This document shows, piece after piece, positions 1 through 10,592 of a stretch of DNA of 64,000 nucleotides. Location of the stretch: NCBI RefSeq assembly GCF_029625315.1, contig NZ_CP121110.1, positions 2,799,001 through 2,863,000 on the forward strand, in the 5' to 3' direction. The DNA is from Flavobacterium ginsengisoli (GTDB lineage Bacteria; Bacteroidota; Bacteroidia; Flavobacteriales; Flavobacteriaceae). The position numbers and the translations under genes are program-made. Numbering within the stretch: the first letter of the stretch is position 1; every line of letters starts with the position of its first letter. Under the pieces are notes generated by a model, which was not told where the DNA came from, made no database searches, and was given only the letters and a program-made list of their open reading frames with translations.

Positions 1-461
1 ACTTTTGGCTCTTTCAAACGAGTGCTATCATACAATCCTAAGATAGATGCGTGAATTCTAGCATTCGCAGAAAATTTAGCTCCTGCAATTGTATTGTTTT
101 CAATTTTAATTGGACGACCCTCACGAGTTTTTACCAAAAGATTAGCAAAATCAAACCCATCAAAAACTGTAGTTGCATAATAATCTGCAACACCAGGAAT
201 GATCTGTTCTGGTTGTAATACATAAGGGATAGACTTGTGAACAGGACCTTCGCAAGCAGCTAATGTTACAGCCGCTGTACTAAACCCTACGTACTTTAAA
301 AAGTCACGACGTGAAGTCCCAGATGTAGATAAAGCGTCAGCGTTACCTAAAAACTCATCAGTAGGAATCTCTTCAACAAACTCGTTATTTCTAAGCGCCT
401 CAACAATAGAGCTATTTTCTAGCTCTTCAACACTTTTCCAGTATTTTTTGTTTGATGACAT
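1..461 (-). CDS. actB: Alternative complex III iron-sulfur/molybdopterin-like subunit ActB (N-terminal part, runs off the window)
   Basis: Reading leftward from an ATG at 459-461, the frame stays open to the window edge (about 153 residues). The N-terminus has a twin-arginine-like motif, SRRDFLKYVGFSTAA, near residue 70, after a hydrophilic leader that begins MSSNKKYWKSVEEL; this late Tat-type signal is typical of flavobacterial ActB. It is followed by LAACEGP and a segment resembling the start of the molybdopterin-oxidoreductase-like domain. ActB is the peripheral subunit of alternative complex III, which passes electrons from menaquinol to cytochromes. It lies 32 bp downstream of actA, as in known act operons. 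The rest of the gene and its Fe-S motifs are outside the window. Confidence 0.85.
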   Translation of the reverse strand, partial: MSSNKKYWKSVEELENSSIVEALRNNEFVEEIPTDEFLGNADALSTSGTSRRDFLKYVGFSTAAVTLAACEGPVHKSIPYVLQPEQIIPGVADYYATTVFDGFDFANLLVKTREGRPIKIENNTIAGAKFSANARIHASILGLYDSTRLKEPK

Positions 462-493
462 TGTATATATATATTAAAATCTTAATAAATCGA

Positions 494-1829
494 TTAATAG
501 TGGCATTTACCACACTCTAAACCTCCCATTTGCGCTGCAGTTAATTTCTCTACACCGTATTTTTTAGAAAGTTCAGCATGAATTTTATCATAGTAAGCGT
601 TACCTTCCATCTTAACATCAGTTTTTCTATGGCAATCAACACACCATCCCATTGTTAATTTAGAGTATTGCTTCATGATTTCAAATTCTTGTACTGGTCC
701 GTGACAAGTTTGACATTCAATACCAGCAACAGAAACGTGTTGAGAGTGGTTGAAGTAAACAAAATCAGGTAAGTTGTGAATACGAACCCATTTTACAGGC
801 ATTGTTTTTCCAGTATAAGCTTGTTTAGTCTTATCCCATCCAACAGCATCATATAATTTTTGAATTTGAGCATCGTAAAACGCTTTGCTGTACTCAGGAG
901 TAGCAGTAGTTTCAGCAACCTCTGAAATGTTTTTATGACAGTTCATACAAACATTTAAAGAAGGGATACCAGCTGTTTTACTTACACGAGCAACAGAGTG
1001 GCAATATTTACAATTGATTTCGTTATCACCAGCGTGAATTTTGTGAGAGTAGTGAATTGGCTGAATCGGCTCATAATTCTGATCTACACCTACTTGCATT
1101 AAGTATCCGTAAACAAAATAACCACTAGCCAAAAGCAAGAAGATTGCAGTTACCAAAACTAAGAATTGGTTTTTAGCGAAAGCTTTCCAGATTGGAAGTC
1201 TTTCTTCTTTTGGAGCGATTTCAATACCATTTTTGTTTGCAACTTTAGTTAAAACCTTGTTTACCATAAACAACATCACAACTAAAATAGCCATTACAAG
1301 AGCAAGAGCTCCAAGAATAATGTTATTTGAAATAGCGCCATCTTGAACATTTGTACCAGGAGGAGTTGCAGCACCTCCCGCAGCCGCAGCTGGTTCAGCC
1401 TTAGGCTGAGAAGTATAAGCTATAATATTATCAATATCACCTTCAGACAATTGAGGAAACGAAGTCATTACAGCTTTGTTATTTTCCTCAAAAAGTTTAA
1501 CAGCAACAGCATCACCTGACTTAATCATGTCAGAACTGTTATGCACCCACTTGTAAATCCAAGCCATATCATGCTTAGCAAGCAACTCCCCTTAAAGCAG
1601 GACCAGTTGATTTAGCATCTAATTTGTGACATGCAGCGCAATTTGCATTAAAAAGTTCTTTCCCTTTTGCTGGATCACCGCCACCTGCAGCTGGAGCAGC
1701 CGCCGCAGCCTCAGGCGCCGCCGGAGCAGCAGCATCTTGAGCAAATGAAGTTAGGGAGAAAATTAACGTTAGCGATAAGCCAAGCGACAATTTTCTTGAG
1801 ATCGAATTATGGTTACCCACCTTTTTCAT
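494..1829 (-). CDS. actA: Alternative complex III multiheme cytochrome c ActA, fused to an N-terminal monoheme domain (one suspected indel)
   Basis: The ATG at 1829 gives MKKVGNHN..., a signal peptide ending near SFAQ, then an Ala/Pro-rich linker. The first heme site is CAACH in a monoheme cytochrome c fold. A second Ala/Gly-rich linker and two hydrophobic helices follow. The C-terminal part has five more CxxCH sites (CKYCH, CMNCH, CQTCH, CVDCH, CGKCH). ActA is the membrane-anchored pentaheme subunit of the menaquinol-oxidising complex. The frame breaks at 1578-1583, where GCAAGC is read; removing one A restores GVAAKHD and joins both halves, with no loss of conserved sequence. I treat it as one gene of about 445 residues with a sequence error. 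It lies directly upstream of actB on the same strand. Confidence 0.85.
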
Positions 1830-2049
1830 ATAGTATAAATAATTGTCTACTAATTTTTGGTATGATTTTTTCTGTACTAAATGCAGTAAAAATCTATACC
1901 CTCTTTTAAAACTTGCACAAAAATACGACTTATGAACTATTCTCAAAACCTTAAAATAGTCTTAATTATCAATTTATATCAATTCTAAATAATATTAAAA
2001 TTTTACACTCAAACTTTAAATAGTATTTTTGCATAAAAACCATCACATT

Positions 2050-2439
2050 ATGAGAATTTTAAGTCCATCGAAAAACCTTTTCTTAACAATTACAACGATT
2101 GCTTTCGCATACAACATTAATGCTCAAGACCAAAATTTAACATTGAATCAAGACCCTAAATTTGAGCAGTTACTTAACGAGAAGCGCAAAATTAACACGT
2201 CAATAAATACAAACGACACTTACAGGATTCAAATCTTTAGTGGCAAAAGCGACGAAGCAAAAAAAACGTTATCGGATTTTAAAAGAGAAAATTCAAATAT
2301 CGACGGAACCATTATTTTCAGCACTCCTAATTACAAAGTAATTGTTGGAAATTTTAAAACCAGAATTGAAGCCGAACGAAATTTGGCCGAAATTAAAAAA
2401 AGATACAAAAGCGTTTTCCTACTTAAGCCTGGAAAGTAA
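2050..2439 (+). CDS. Secreted SPOR-domain protein
   Basis: A protein of about 129 residues starting at the ATG at 2050; an upstream in-frame TTG would place extra residues before the signal peptide, so ATG is preferred. Residues 1-21 form a Sec signal peptide ending INAQ. The C-terminal half (YRIQIFSG... to RYKSVFLLKPGK) matches the SPOR fold, with the characteristic YRIQ strand and a KVIVGNF segment. SPOR domains bind denuded glycan strands of septal peptidoglycan, so the protein probably sits in the periplasm. A TATTTTTG -7-like element (2024-2031) lies just upstream, divergent from the act operon, and a terminator follows. Confidence 0.75.
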   Translation: MRILSPSKNLFLTITTIAFAYNINAQDQNLTLNQDPKFEQLLNEKRKINTSINTNDTYRIQIFSGKSDEAKKTLSDFKRENSNIDGTIIFSTPNYKVIVGNFKTRIEAERNLAEIKKRYKSVFLLKPGK

Positions 2440-2454
2440 AACATAGAAAAAATA

Positions 2455-2484
2455 AAAAAGCGAGATTTACTTCTCGCTTTTTTA
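2455..2484 (+). terminator. Rho-independent terminator after the SPOR gene
   Basis: AAGCGAGA and TCTCGCTT form a stem around a short loop, followed by a T-run. It lies 15 bp after the SPOR stop codon; the leading A-run would also allow function on the other strand. Confidence 0.8.
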
Positions 2485-2596
2485 TTGTCTTTAAAATACC
2501 GCACCCCTAATATAATCAAATAAAGATCAATCCGTTTTATTGATGTCAAAAATTCTAGAACCTTTAGGATACAATCTCCTGATACAATCTCCTGAT

Positions 2597-3107
2597 TTAA
2601 TCTACAACTTTAATTCCGTTTGCTAAAAAACGTATTTCGTATTTAGAAGCTTTAATAGCGTCTATTTCTGCTTTACTTTTTTTAGCATCTTTGGCATAAT
2701 GCTTCAACTCTTCAATAGATGTTACTTTTCGCTCTGCATCACCCTCTAAAACCACATTTTTACCCTTTAATGCCGTAGGAACAAAAAACGCATAATCTTT
2801 CATTTTAACAAAGAAAGACGCTCCATCTTCTGTCCTTACACTTATCCAACATCCTCTTTTAGGACAAACATCTGTTACCTCTCCTCTAACAGCAACTTTT
2901 TCTATTTTATTTGTAGTTTTTAAATCTTTTTCCAATTCTGCTTGCTGTAATCGCACTATTAATAAAAATACTTGAAACCTCTTCTCCGTAATAATCCCCT
3001 ACTAAAGCATTACCATCAGGCGGAGCTACTTTATCTACAGTTTCTTGAGCAAAAGACAAAGCAGAAAAGCACATAAACACAATTATCGAGTAAAGTTCAT
3101 TTTTCAT
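2597..3107 (-). CDS. Secreted DUF4920 protein (one suspected indel)
   Basis: The ATG at 3107 opens a signal peptide (MKNELYSIIVFMCF...SFAQ). The mature part has the pattern seen in DUF4920 proteins: a GEVTDVCPKRGCWISV core with two cysteines flanking a short loop, then a VKMKDYAFFVP segment. The frame is interrupted at 2940-2945 (GCTTGC on the plus strand); removing one base restores ITAAELEKDLK and gives about 169 residues. DUF4920 has no established biochemical role; the cysteine-containing loop might bind a metal, but that is a guess. It is transcribed alone, away from the SPOR gene. Confidence 0.7.
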
Positions 3108-3208
3108 ATTTCGTTAATTTTTATTCAACTTACTAAAATTTAAATGAGTTAAAAATACACATTTGTCTCAAATCATTCTACACCATCACATCTCAAATTT
3201 ACAAACAC

Positions 3209-3242
3209 AAAAAAAAGCCTCAATTTACATTGAGGCTTTTAA
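3209..3242 (-). terminator. Terminator of the rimP-nusA-infB operon
   Basis: AAAAGCCTCAAT and ATTGAGGCTTTT form a strong stem with A and T runs on both sides, starting 17 bp after the infB stop codon. It is symmetric enough to work in both directions. Confidence 0.85.
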
Positions 3243-3258
3243 TTATATTAATTGAATT

Positions 3259-6138
3259 TTATTTCAATTTCTTTTTGATTGCTACTTCATGGTACGCTTC
3301 AATAACATCATTAATTTCGATATCATTAAATCCTTTTATTTGGATACCACAATCATAACCTTTAGTTACTTCTTTCACATCGTCTTTGAAACGTTTTAAA
3401 GCAACTAGTTCACCTGTATGGACCACAACTCCATCTCTAATAACTCTAATTTTAGAAGTCCTTAAGATTTTACCATCTGTCACCATACATCCAGCAATTG
3501 AACCCACTTTAGAAATTTTGAAAATCTCGCGAATTTCAGCATTACCTAAAATTTCTTCTTTCATTTCTGGCGCTAACATTCCTTCCATAGCATCTTTCAA
3601 GTCATCGATCGCAGCGTAAATGATAGAGTAGTAACGGATATCAATTTCTTCTTTATCCGCAAGCTGTCTAGCATTTCCAGCAGGACGAACATTAAATCCA
3701 ATGATGATCGCATCTGATGCAGAAGCTAAGTTAACATCGGTTTCTGTAATTGCACCAACTCCTTTATGGATAATATTAATTTGAACTTCTTCTGTAGAAA
3801 GTTTAGAGAACGAATCTGATAACGCCTCAACAGAACCATCCACGTCTCCTTTAAGGATTACATTTAATTCTTTAAACTGACCAAGAGCGATACGACGTCC
3901 AATTTCATCAAGTGTAATATGTCTTTGTGTACGTACAGACTGTTCGCGCATTAATTGAGAACGTTTTGATGCAATTTGTTTTGCTTCTTTTTCGTCTTCA
4001 AATACATTAAACTTATCACCCGCTGTTGGAGCTCCATCTAAACCTAAAACAGATACCGGAGTCGAAGGACCAGCACTTAAAATAGTATGCCCTCTTTCAT
4101 CATGCATTGCTTTAACTTTACCATGATGTTTTCCAGCCAACATATAATCTCCAATTTTCAAAGTACCTTGTTGTACTAAAATCGTAGACACATATCCTTT
4201 TCCTTTATCTAAGTAAGCTTCAACAACAGTTCCTTGAGTCGCTTTATTTGGATTTGCTTTTAGATCTAAAATCTCAGCTTCTAATAAAACTTTTTCTAAT
4301 AACTCTTTAACACCTGTTCCAACTTTTGCAGAAATATCATGTGACTGAATTTTTCCACCCCAATCTTCAACAAGTAAATTCATACCAGCCAAACGCTCTT
4401 TAATCTTATCAACATTAGCATTTGGTTTATCAATTTTATTGATTGCAAATATAATTGGCACTCCTGCAGCCTGTGCATGAGAAATTGCCTCCTTTGTTTG
4501 TGGCATGATATCATCATCCGCCGCAACCACAATAATCGCAATATCGGTAACTTGAGCTCCACGTGCACGCATCGCGGTAAACGCCTCGTGACCTGGAGTA
4601 TCTAAGAATGCGATTTTTTGTCCATTATCTAAAGTAACTCCATACGCTCCAATGTGCTGTGTAATACCTCCTGACTCACCAGCAATTACATTTTCTTTAC
4701 GAATATAATCCAGTAAAGATGTTTTACCGTGGTCAACGTGACCCATTACTGTCACAATTGGTGCTCTTGTTACTAAATCTTCTTCTTTATCTTCTACAAC
4801 TTCTATTGCTTCTTCAATATCCACTGTAATGAATTCAACATCGTAACCGAATTCATCTGCAACAATAGTTAATGTTTCAGCATCTAGACGTTGGTTCATG
4901 GTAACCATGATACCAAGAGACATACAAGTTCCAATTACTTTAGTAATCGGCACATCCATCATGATTGCAATTTCACCAACCGTAACGAACTCTGTAACTT
5001 TAATTGTTTTACTTCCTTCGTCAAGTGCTCTTTGCTCATCATCAGATTTCTGACGGTGCGTTTCTCTTTTATCTCTTCTATATTTAGCCGCTTTAGATTT
5101 TCCTCCTTTACCTTGAAGTTTTTCAAGAGTTTCTCTAATTTGGTTTTTTACTTCTTCTTCAGTTGGCTCAACTTTAGCAACAATTGCAGGACGGTTTCCT
5201 TTTACAAAACCAGGTCTTTGGCTTCTATTAGCATTATAACCTCCACCGTTATTGTTTTGAGTTGGTTTATTTGAATTTGGTGTTCCAGGCGCATTTCCTG
5301 TAGCAGGTTTTGGCGCACCAGGAGTACCCGGTTTTGGACCAATTCTTTTACGCTTATTTTTATTATTTGCGTTATTGTTATTATTACCAACTCCAGGAGT
5401 TCCAGGTTTATTCTGAGCTGCTTTAGGATCTTCTTTCTTTTTCTTAGGCTTATTAAATTGAGATAAATCAATTGTTTGACCTGTAAGAGTTGTTCCTGTA
5501 AGCTTTTGGTATTGAGTAGTAATAGTTTCCTCTGAAGTTGTTGGATCAGTAGACACTATTGGCTCCTGCGCAACTTTAGATTCTGCTTTAACTTCTTTTT
5601 TCTCAGTAATAATAGGTTCTTCTTTTTTTGTTTCAGAAACAGGACTAGAAACAACTGGTTCAGATTTAACTGTTTCGTTCTGAACAGGTTTCTCTGGTTG
5701 CACAGGCGCAACAACAGCTTTTGGCTCTTCAACCTTAGCTGGTTCCTCAGAAGGAGTAACGGCAGGTTTTTTAGGATTCAAGTCAATTTTACCGACTTGT
5801 ACAGGCCCCGAAACAACGGCTCTTGCTTTAATTATTTCTTGCTGTTTTTGACGCTCTTCTTCTTGTCTGCGTTTGTCTTCAATTTCTTTCTCACGTTCTA
5901 CACGTAACGCTTCTTTTTCCTTTCTTTTTTCTTCTCCAACCTCTTTAGAAGCCTCCTTATTCCCCTTATCGCCCGCAAATTGGCTTTGAAGGATATTAAA
6001 TTCACTATCAGAAATTTTTGCATTAGGATTTGCATCAATAGCAATTCCCTTATCTTTTAGATAATCTACAGCTCTTTCTAACGAAATATTTAATTCCCTT
6101 AAAACCTTATTTATTCTTATTACTCTCTCTTCAGACAT
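3259..6138 (-). CDS. infB: Translation initiation factor IF-2
   Basis: IF-2 is the GTPase that brings initiator tRNA to the 30S subunit and promotes subunit joining. The 959-residue protein has an N-terminal IF2_N domain (about 1-55), a long Lys/Glu- and Pro-rich linker (60-240), an Asn/Gly/Pro-rich low-complexity part (245-310), a second IF2_N-like segment near 385-435, and the G domain from about 460, with G1 GHVDHGKT, G3 DTPGHEAF and G4 NKID. Domains II-IV follow. The length is at the long end for the family because of the disordered linker. Gene order rimP-nusA-infB is the conserved bacterial arrangement; infB is last and is followed by a terminator. Confidence 0.97.
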   Translation of the reverse strand: MSEERVIRINKVLRELNISLERAVDYLKDKGIAIDANPNAKISDSEFNILQSQFAGDKGNKEASKEVGEEKRKEKEALRVEREKEIEDKRRQEEERQKQQEIIKARAVVSGPVQVGKIDLNPKKPAVTPSEEPAKVEEPKAVVAPVQPEKPVQNETVKSEPVVSSPVSETKKEEPIITEKKEVKAESKVAQEPIVSTDPTTSEETITTQYQKLTGTTLTGQTIDLSQFNKPKKKKEDPKAAQNKPGTPGVGNNNNNANNKNKRKRIGPKPGTPGAPKPATGNAPGTPNSNKPTQNNNGGGYNANRSQRPGFVKGNRPAIVAKVEPTEEEVKNQIRETLEKLQGKGGKSKAAKYRRDKRETHRQKSDDEQRALDEGSKTIKVTEFVTVGEIAIMMDVPITKVIGTCMSLGIMVTMNQRLDAETLTIVADEFGYDVEFITVDIEEAIEVVEDKEEDLVTRAPIVTVMGHVDHGKTSLLDYIRKENVIAGESGGITQHIGAYGVTLDNGQKIAFLDTPGHEAFTAMRARGAQVTDIAIIVVAADDDIMPQTKEAISHAQAAGVPIIFAINKIDKPNANVDKIKERLAGMNLLVEDWGGKIQSHDISAKVGTGVKELLEKVLLEAEILDLKANPNKATQGTVVEAYLDKGKGYVSTILVQQGTLKIGDYMLAGKHHGKVKAMHDERGHTILSAGPSTPVSVLGLDGAPTAGDKFNVFEDEKEAKQIASKRSQLMREQSVRTQRHITLDEIGRRIALGQFKELNVILKGDVDGSVEALSDSFSKLSTEEVQINIIHKGVGAITETDVNLASASDAIIIGFNVRPAGNARQLADKEEIDIRYYSIIYAAIDDLKDAMEGMLAPEMKEEILGNAEIREIFKISKVGSIAGCMVTDGKILRTSKIRVIRDGVVVHTGELVALKRFKDDVKEVTKGYDCGIQIKGFNDIEINDVIEAYHEVAIKKKLK

Positions 6139-6199
6139 ATAACCTTTTTATTATTACCTTTTTCGTTGTGTGTTGTTAGAGCAGATGGTCAGCTATTGC

Positions 6200-7453
6200 C
6201 TAGCTATCAAACTCTTCTTTTAGTATCTTCATAACATCTAGAATTGTTTCCTCTTCTAGGTCTGTTCTTCTTACTAAATCTTCTACGTCGTGTTTCAAGA
6301 TACTTTTTGCAGTATCCAAACCTATTTTTGCAAACTCCTCAATTACCCACTCTTCAATTTCATCTGAAAACTCTGTTAATTCAACATCATCTTCATCCGC
6401 AACAGTTCCAGCCACATCGCCTTCACGAATAACATCTAATTCATAACCTGTCAATTGACCAGCTAATTTGATATTGTGACCACCTCTACCAATTGCTTTA
6501 GAAACCTCTTCTAATTTCAAGAAAACTTCAGCTCTTTTGCTTTCTTCATCAATTTTAATAGAAGAAACTTTTGCAGGGCTTAATGCTCTTGTAATAAATA
6601 ATTGAATATTGTTTGTATAGTTAATTACGTCAATATTTTCATTTCCAAGCTCACGAACAATTCCGTGAATACGAGAACCTTTCATTCCCACACAAGCTCC
6701 AACTGGATCAATTCTATCATCGTAAGAATCAACTGCTACTTTTGCTTTTTCACCAGGAATACGAACTACATTTTTCACAGTAATCAATCCGTCGAAAACC
6801 TCTGGAATTTCTTGTTCAAATAATTTCTCTAAGAACTTTTCTGAAGTTCTAGACATAATAATTTGAGGTTTGTTTCCTTTCAATTCAACGCTTTCAATAA
6901 TTCCGCGAACATTATCTCCTTTACGGAAAAAGTCAGATGGAATTTGCTTTTCTTTTGGAAGCACAATTTCATTTCCTTCATCATCAACTAAGATAACTAC
7001 TCTTGGACGCACATGGTGCACTTCAGCTGTATAAATATCACCAATAATATCTTTAAATTGCTTATAAAGATTTGTATTATCGTGTTCGTGAATTTTAGAT
7101 ATTAGATTCTGACGAAGCGCTAAGATAGCTCTTCTTCCTAAATCAATCAACTTTACTTCTTCAGAAACTTCTTCACCTATTTCAAAATCCGCTTCAATTT
7201 TTCTTGCTTCAGTCAATGTAATTTCTTCATTTTCAAAATCAAGGTCTTCATCGGCAACAATTACTCTTCTTCTCCAGATTTCCATATCTCCTTTATCAGG
7301 ATTTATAATGATATCGAAATTTTCATCTGAACCGTATTTTTTCTTTAATGCATTTCTAAATACGTCCTCTAAAATTGCCATAAGCGTTACACGATCAATA
7401 AGTTTATTATCTTTAAACTCTGAGAATGAATCGATTAATGCTAAATTTTCCAT
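6200..7453 (-). CDS. nusA: Transcription termination/antitermination factor NusA
   Basis: NusA binds RNA polymerase and controls pausing, termination and antitermination. The 417-residue protein has the N-terminal polymerase-binding domain (1-125), an S1 domain (about 130-200), and two KH domains, including GMKGSRIHGIVRELG and AIGRGGHNIKLAGQLTGYELDV. The C-terminus carries a short acidic region and a helix-hairpin-helix-like segment, without the second acidic repeat of E. coli NusA, as is usual outside gamma-proteobacteria. It lies 61 bp upstream of infB and 20 bp downstream of rimP, so it is co-transcribed with both. Confidence 0.96.
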   Translation of the reverse strand: MENLALIDSFSEFKDNKLIDRVTLMAILEDVFRNALKKKYGSDENFDIIINPDKGDMEIWRRRVIVADEDLDFENEEITLTEARKIEADFEIGEEVSEEVKLIDLGRRAILALRQNLISKIHEHDNTNLYKQFKDIIGDIYTAEVHHVRPRVVILVDDEGNEIVLPKEKQIPSDFFRKGDNVRGIIESVELKGNKPQIIMSRTSEKFLEKLFEQEIPEVFDGLITVKNVVRIPGEKAKVAVDSYDDRIDPVGACVGMKGSRIHGIVRELGNENIDVINYTNNIQLFITRALSPAKVSSIKIDEESKRAEVFLKLEEVSKAIGRGGHNIKLAGQLTGYELDVIREGDVAGTVADEDDVELTEFSDEIEEWVIEEFAKIGLDTAKSILKHDVEDLVRRTDLEEETILDVMKILKEEFDS

Positions 7454-7473
7454 GCGAATTTTTTTAATTAAAA

Positions 7474-7938
7474 TTAAAATGTTACCGTAACAACTGCCTC
7501 TTTAATTTCTGTATAAGGTATTTGTTGCTCTTTTTGAACTGTTTCTTTTCCTTTTCCTACTTTTTTCGGTTCTCTTGCTTTCCAAGACAAAATTATGAAA
7601 ACATCATTAGCTTCAACCAATTCTGCTTCAATTTTTTCTGTATTTGTGGTAACAATCAACGTTCTACCAACATTTTTTTTGTATTGTCTTACCATTTTCA
7701 GAGGTGTTCCTACTCCAACTGATGCTACTTCAAGCGAAAAATCCTGTTCTTCACGATCCAGATTATTTTCGATTGCACGACTGATATCAATACAGTCCTG
7801 AAGCGCCACTCCATTATCTCCGTCTAAACCGACACTAATTTTAAAAGAATCCGAAACAGCCAAATCAACCAAAAAGATTGATGGTTTTTCCAGAAGAGCT
7901 TCCGCAATTAATCCGTTTACTTTTTCTTTAAATGTCAT
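7474..7938 (-). CDS. rimP: Ribosome maturation factor RimP
   Basis: A 154-residue RimP (DUF150) protein needed for 30S subunit maturation. The start is taken as the ATG at 7938 ([15 protein letters not shown]), since the longer reading would run through the leader hairpin at 7952-7972. The N-terminal alpha/beta domain has [21 protein letters not shown] and a [14 protein letters not shown] helix; the C-terminal SH3-like barrel follows SVGVGTPLK. It is first in the rimP-nusA-infB operon. Confidence 0.93.
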   Translation of the reverse strand: MTFKEKVNGLIAEALLEKPSIFLVDLAVSDSFKISVGLDGDNGVALQDCIDISRAIENNLDREEQDFSLEVASVGVGTPLKMVRQYKKNVGRTLIVTTNTEKIEAELVEANDVFIILSWKAREPKKVGKGKETVQKEQQIPYTEIKEAVVTVTF

Positions 7939-7944
7939 AATTTT

Positions 7945-7972
7945 ATAAAAAGAGGGGACACTTAGTCCCCTC
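7945..7972 (-). promoter_or_regulatory. Terminator-like hairpin in the rimP leader
   Basis: On the minus strand an 8-bp perfect stem (GAGGGGAC/GTCCCCTC) with a 5-nt loop is followed at once by five T residues, and the rimP ATG lies about 8 nt further. This is the form of an intrinsic terminator, placed before the first gene of the operon, so it may act as an attenuator or autoregulatory element. The function is inferred from structure only. Confidence 0.5.
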
Positions 7973-8112
7973 ATTATTTAGATTTTAATAAATAACAGTG
8001 CAAATATAGTGTTTTTTTTATAAATCAAATAAATTGATTGCTCTAAAATAATTTCTTATCTTTATAATAGCATTAAAACACAGAATTATTCATAATTTTT
8101 AACCCTCAAATC

Positions 8113-8938
8113 ATGAAACGAATTTTAGTACCTACCGACTTCTCAGAACATGCAGAAGACGCTTTAAAAGTTGTCAGCTCAAATCGCAAAAAAGAACAAT
8201 TCTGAACTTATTCTTCTTCATATGCTTGAATTGCCACAGCAATCAAACGATGCCATAGTTGGCGGAACTAGCATCCCCGAAACTATGCTTTTTATGAAAA
8301 AAGCAAACGAAACACTTGATGAAATCGCCTCTAGAGAATACCTAGAAGGAATTCCGGTAACTGAAATTGTAAAAATGGACAAACCAATACACGGAATCAC
8401 GCAAATAAGTAAAGATTACAATATTGATCTAATTATCATGGGATCTCACGGCTCTTCTGGCGTCGAAGAACTATTAATAGGCTCTAACACCGAAAAAGTA
8501 GTTAGAAATTCAGAAATCCCTGTTTTGGTCATCAAGAAAAATATTCCAAATTTTAATGCCTCTACTATTGTTTTCGCATCTGATTTTTCAGAAGAAGCAA
8601 AAAAACCTTTCGAAAAACTTTTAAATTTCACCAAACTATTTGATTCAAAAATACATTTAGTCACTATTTGCACTCCAAACAGTTTCAAACCAACTCATGT
8701 TAGCGAAAAAGCAATGGCCGATTTTGTTGCCGAATTTAACATTAACAACTATACGACTCAAATTTACAATGACACCAATATTGAAAAAGGAATCATTAAT
8801 TTCTCTAACAGAATAAACGCCGATGTTATCGGAATGTGCACACATGGAAGAACTGGTTTCGCACATTTTTTCAATGGAAGCATTAGCGAAGGCTTAGTTA
8901 ATCATGCCGTAAAACCAGTTATCACTTTAAAAATCTAA
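8113..8938 (+). CDS. Tandem universal stress protein UspA (one suspected indel)
   Basis: Starts at the ATG at 8113 (MKRILVPTDFSEHAEDALK) and should encode about 275 residues with two Usp domains. The first has the nucleotide-binding pattern MGSHGSSGVEELLIGSNTEK; the second has a related CTHGRTGFAHFFNGS. Usp proteins bind ATP/AMP and are induced by growth arrest or stress. The frame is lost at 8173-8178, where GTCAGC is read; GCAGC (without the T) restores KVAAQIAKKN. It is monocistronic, with a terminator directly after. Confidence 0.85.
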
Positions 8939-8962
8939 CATTAATTTTAAAATACTCTCTTT

Positions 8963-8991
8963 AAAGCTTCTCAAACGAGAAGCTTTTTTTT
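8963..8991 (+). terminator. Terminator after uspA
   Basis: AAAGCTTCTC and GAGAAGCTTT form a 10-bp stem with a 4-nt loop followed by a T-run, 24 bp after the stop codon. Confidence 0.85.
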
Positions 8992-9107
8992 GCAAAAACA
9001 ATAAAAAAATGAGCTTCTCAACAAAGTTTAACTGAGCTTTACAACAAAACAGCCAGCGTACATAATGCAGAAATTTGTCAAATAGAAAATCATTAAAAAA
9101 CAACAAC

Positions 9108-10529
9108 ATGAAAACAATAGACAAAATTTACATTAATGGCGAATTTACAACTCCTAAAGGAACAGAATATTTTGACCTTATTAGCCCGACTACAAATAAA
9201 ACACTCGGAAAAGTTCTTTTAGGAAACACCGAAGACACACAAAAAGCAATTGAAGCGACCAAAAATGCTTTCAAAACTTTTTCAAAAACCACAACTTCAG
9301 AAAGAATCCAACATTTAAAAAACATTAAATCTTCTATCGAAAAAAGAAAAGACGATTTTATCAATGTTATGACGGAAGAATATGGCGGAACATTTCAATT
9401 TGCAAGCGTAAGCTACGATTATATGCTAAAAAGTTTTGACTCAGCTATCAACCTTCTTAACAACTACAGCTTCATCAAAACAATGGGAGAATCCGAAGTT
9501 CAGATGCCCCCTATTGGTGTTGTTGGAATTATCATTCCTTGGAATTCAAGCAATGGTTTTATATGCGACAAACTTTCCACAGCAATTGCTGCTGGATGCA
9601 CAACTGTAATCAAACCAAGTGAAATGAGTGCTCAGCAAACACAATTAATTACCGAATGCCTTCACGAAGCCAATCTTCCTAAAGGCGTATTCAACATTGT
9701 AAATGGTTTGGGAGAAATCGTTGGCGCCGAAATTAGCCGAAATCCAGATATCTCCAAAATCTCTTTTACAGGATCAACTAATGTTGGAAAAATCATAGCA
9801 AAAGAAGCTATCAACACTATGAAACGAGTTACTCTTGAACTTGGTGGAAAATCTCCAAATATTATTTTAGACGATGCCGATTTCTCAAAAGCAATTCCAC
9901 TTGCAATGGGCGCAGCGTTCATGAACAACGGACAAGCTTGCATTGCCGGAACTAGACTATTGATTCCAGAAAACAAATTAGAAGAAACAAAGCTTTTAAT
10001 CAAAGAAACCGTTTCACACCTTATTGTTGGCGATCCCAAAAATCAAAATACCGCCATCGGACCAATGGTCAGCATAAAACAATACAATCGCGTTCAAGAA
10101 TACATTCAGGCTGGAATTAACGAAGGAGCAGAAATATTGACTGGCGGACTAGGAAAACCCGAAGGATTAGAAAATGGAAATTTTATCAAGCCAACTGTTT
10201 TTATCAACGTAAACAATCAGATGCGTATTGCAAGAGAAGAAATATTCGGACCTGTTTTATCTGTTATTGCATATAAAACGGAAGAAGAAGCAATTGAAAT
10301 CGCCAACGACACCACTTACGGACTACAAGCTTACGTAAACTCTTCGGATTCTGAAAGAGCACACAAAGTAGCTTCGCAAATCAATGCTGGCCGTGTACAA
10401 ATAAACGGAATTGGTCACGACCCAATGGCTCCTTTCGGCGGATTTAAACAATCTGGAATTGGACGTGAATTTGGAACACTTGGACTAGAGGCTTATTTAG
10501 AACCCAGAGCATTAATTCAGCAAAAATAA
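9108..10529 (+). CDS. NAD(P)-dependent aldehyde dehydrogenase
   Basis: A 473-residue member of the aldehyde dehydrogenase superfamily, which oxidises aldehydes to carboxylates. The ATG at 9108 is preferred over an in-frame TTG at 9075, because MKTIDKIYINGEF is the usual family start. Visible motifs are IIPWNSS (cofactor fold), FTGSTNVG, the catalytic Glu in LELGGKSPN, the catalytic Cys in NNGQACIAGTR, and EEIFGPVL. The length is normal. The substrate cannot be deduced. The AraC regulator gene 63 bp downstream may control it, but a hairpin separates them. Confidence 0.9.
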   Translation: MKTIDKIYINGEFTTPKGTEYFDLISPTTNKTLGKVLLGNTEDTQKAIEATKNAFKTFSKTTTSERIQHLKNIKSSIEKRKDDFINVMTEEYGGTFQFASVSYDYMLKSFDSAINLLNNYSFIKTMGESEVQMPPIGVVGIIIPWNSSNGFICDKLSTAIAAGCTTVIKPSEMSAQQTQLITECLHEANLPKGVFNIVNGLGEIVGAEISRNPDISKISFTGSTNVGKIIAKEAINTMKRVTLELGGKSPNIILDDADFSKAIPLAMGAAFMNNGQACIAGTRLLIPENKLEETKLLIKETVSHLIVGDPKNQNTAIGPMVSIKQYNRVQEYIQAGINEGAEILTGGLGKPEGLENGNFIKPTVFINVNNQMRIAREEIFGPVLSVIAYKTEEEAIEIANDTTYGLQAYVNSSDSERAHKVASQINAGRVQINGIGHDPMAPFGGFKQSGIGREFGTLGLEAYLEPRALIQQK

Positions 10530-10539
10530 TCTCCACCAA

Positions 10540-10575
10540 TCTGGAAATCTTTAACCGCAAAGATTTCCAGATCTT
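10540..10575 (+). terminator. Hairpin/terminator between the aldehyde dehydrogenase and AraC genes
   Basis: A perfect 13-bp inverted repeat (TCTGGAAATCTTT ... AAAGATTTCCAGA) with loop AACCGC is followed by TCTTTT. It lies 11 bp after the aldehyde dehydrogenase stop codon. Confidence 0.65.
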
Positions 10576-10592
10576 TTAGTATTTTTACAATT

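Noticed and set aside
2029..2049. TTG start for the SPOR protein
   Set aside because: An ATG at 2050 starts directly at a signal peptide and lies after the likely -7 element.
4891..5274. Plus-strand open frames inside infB
   Set aside because: They are shadows of the low-complexity infB linker with no start context or family match.
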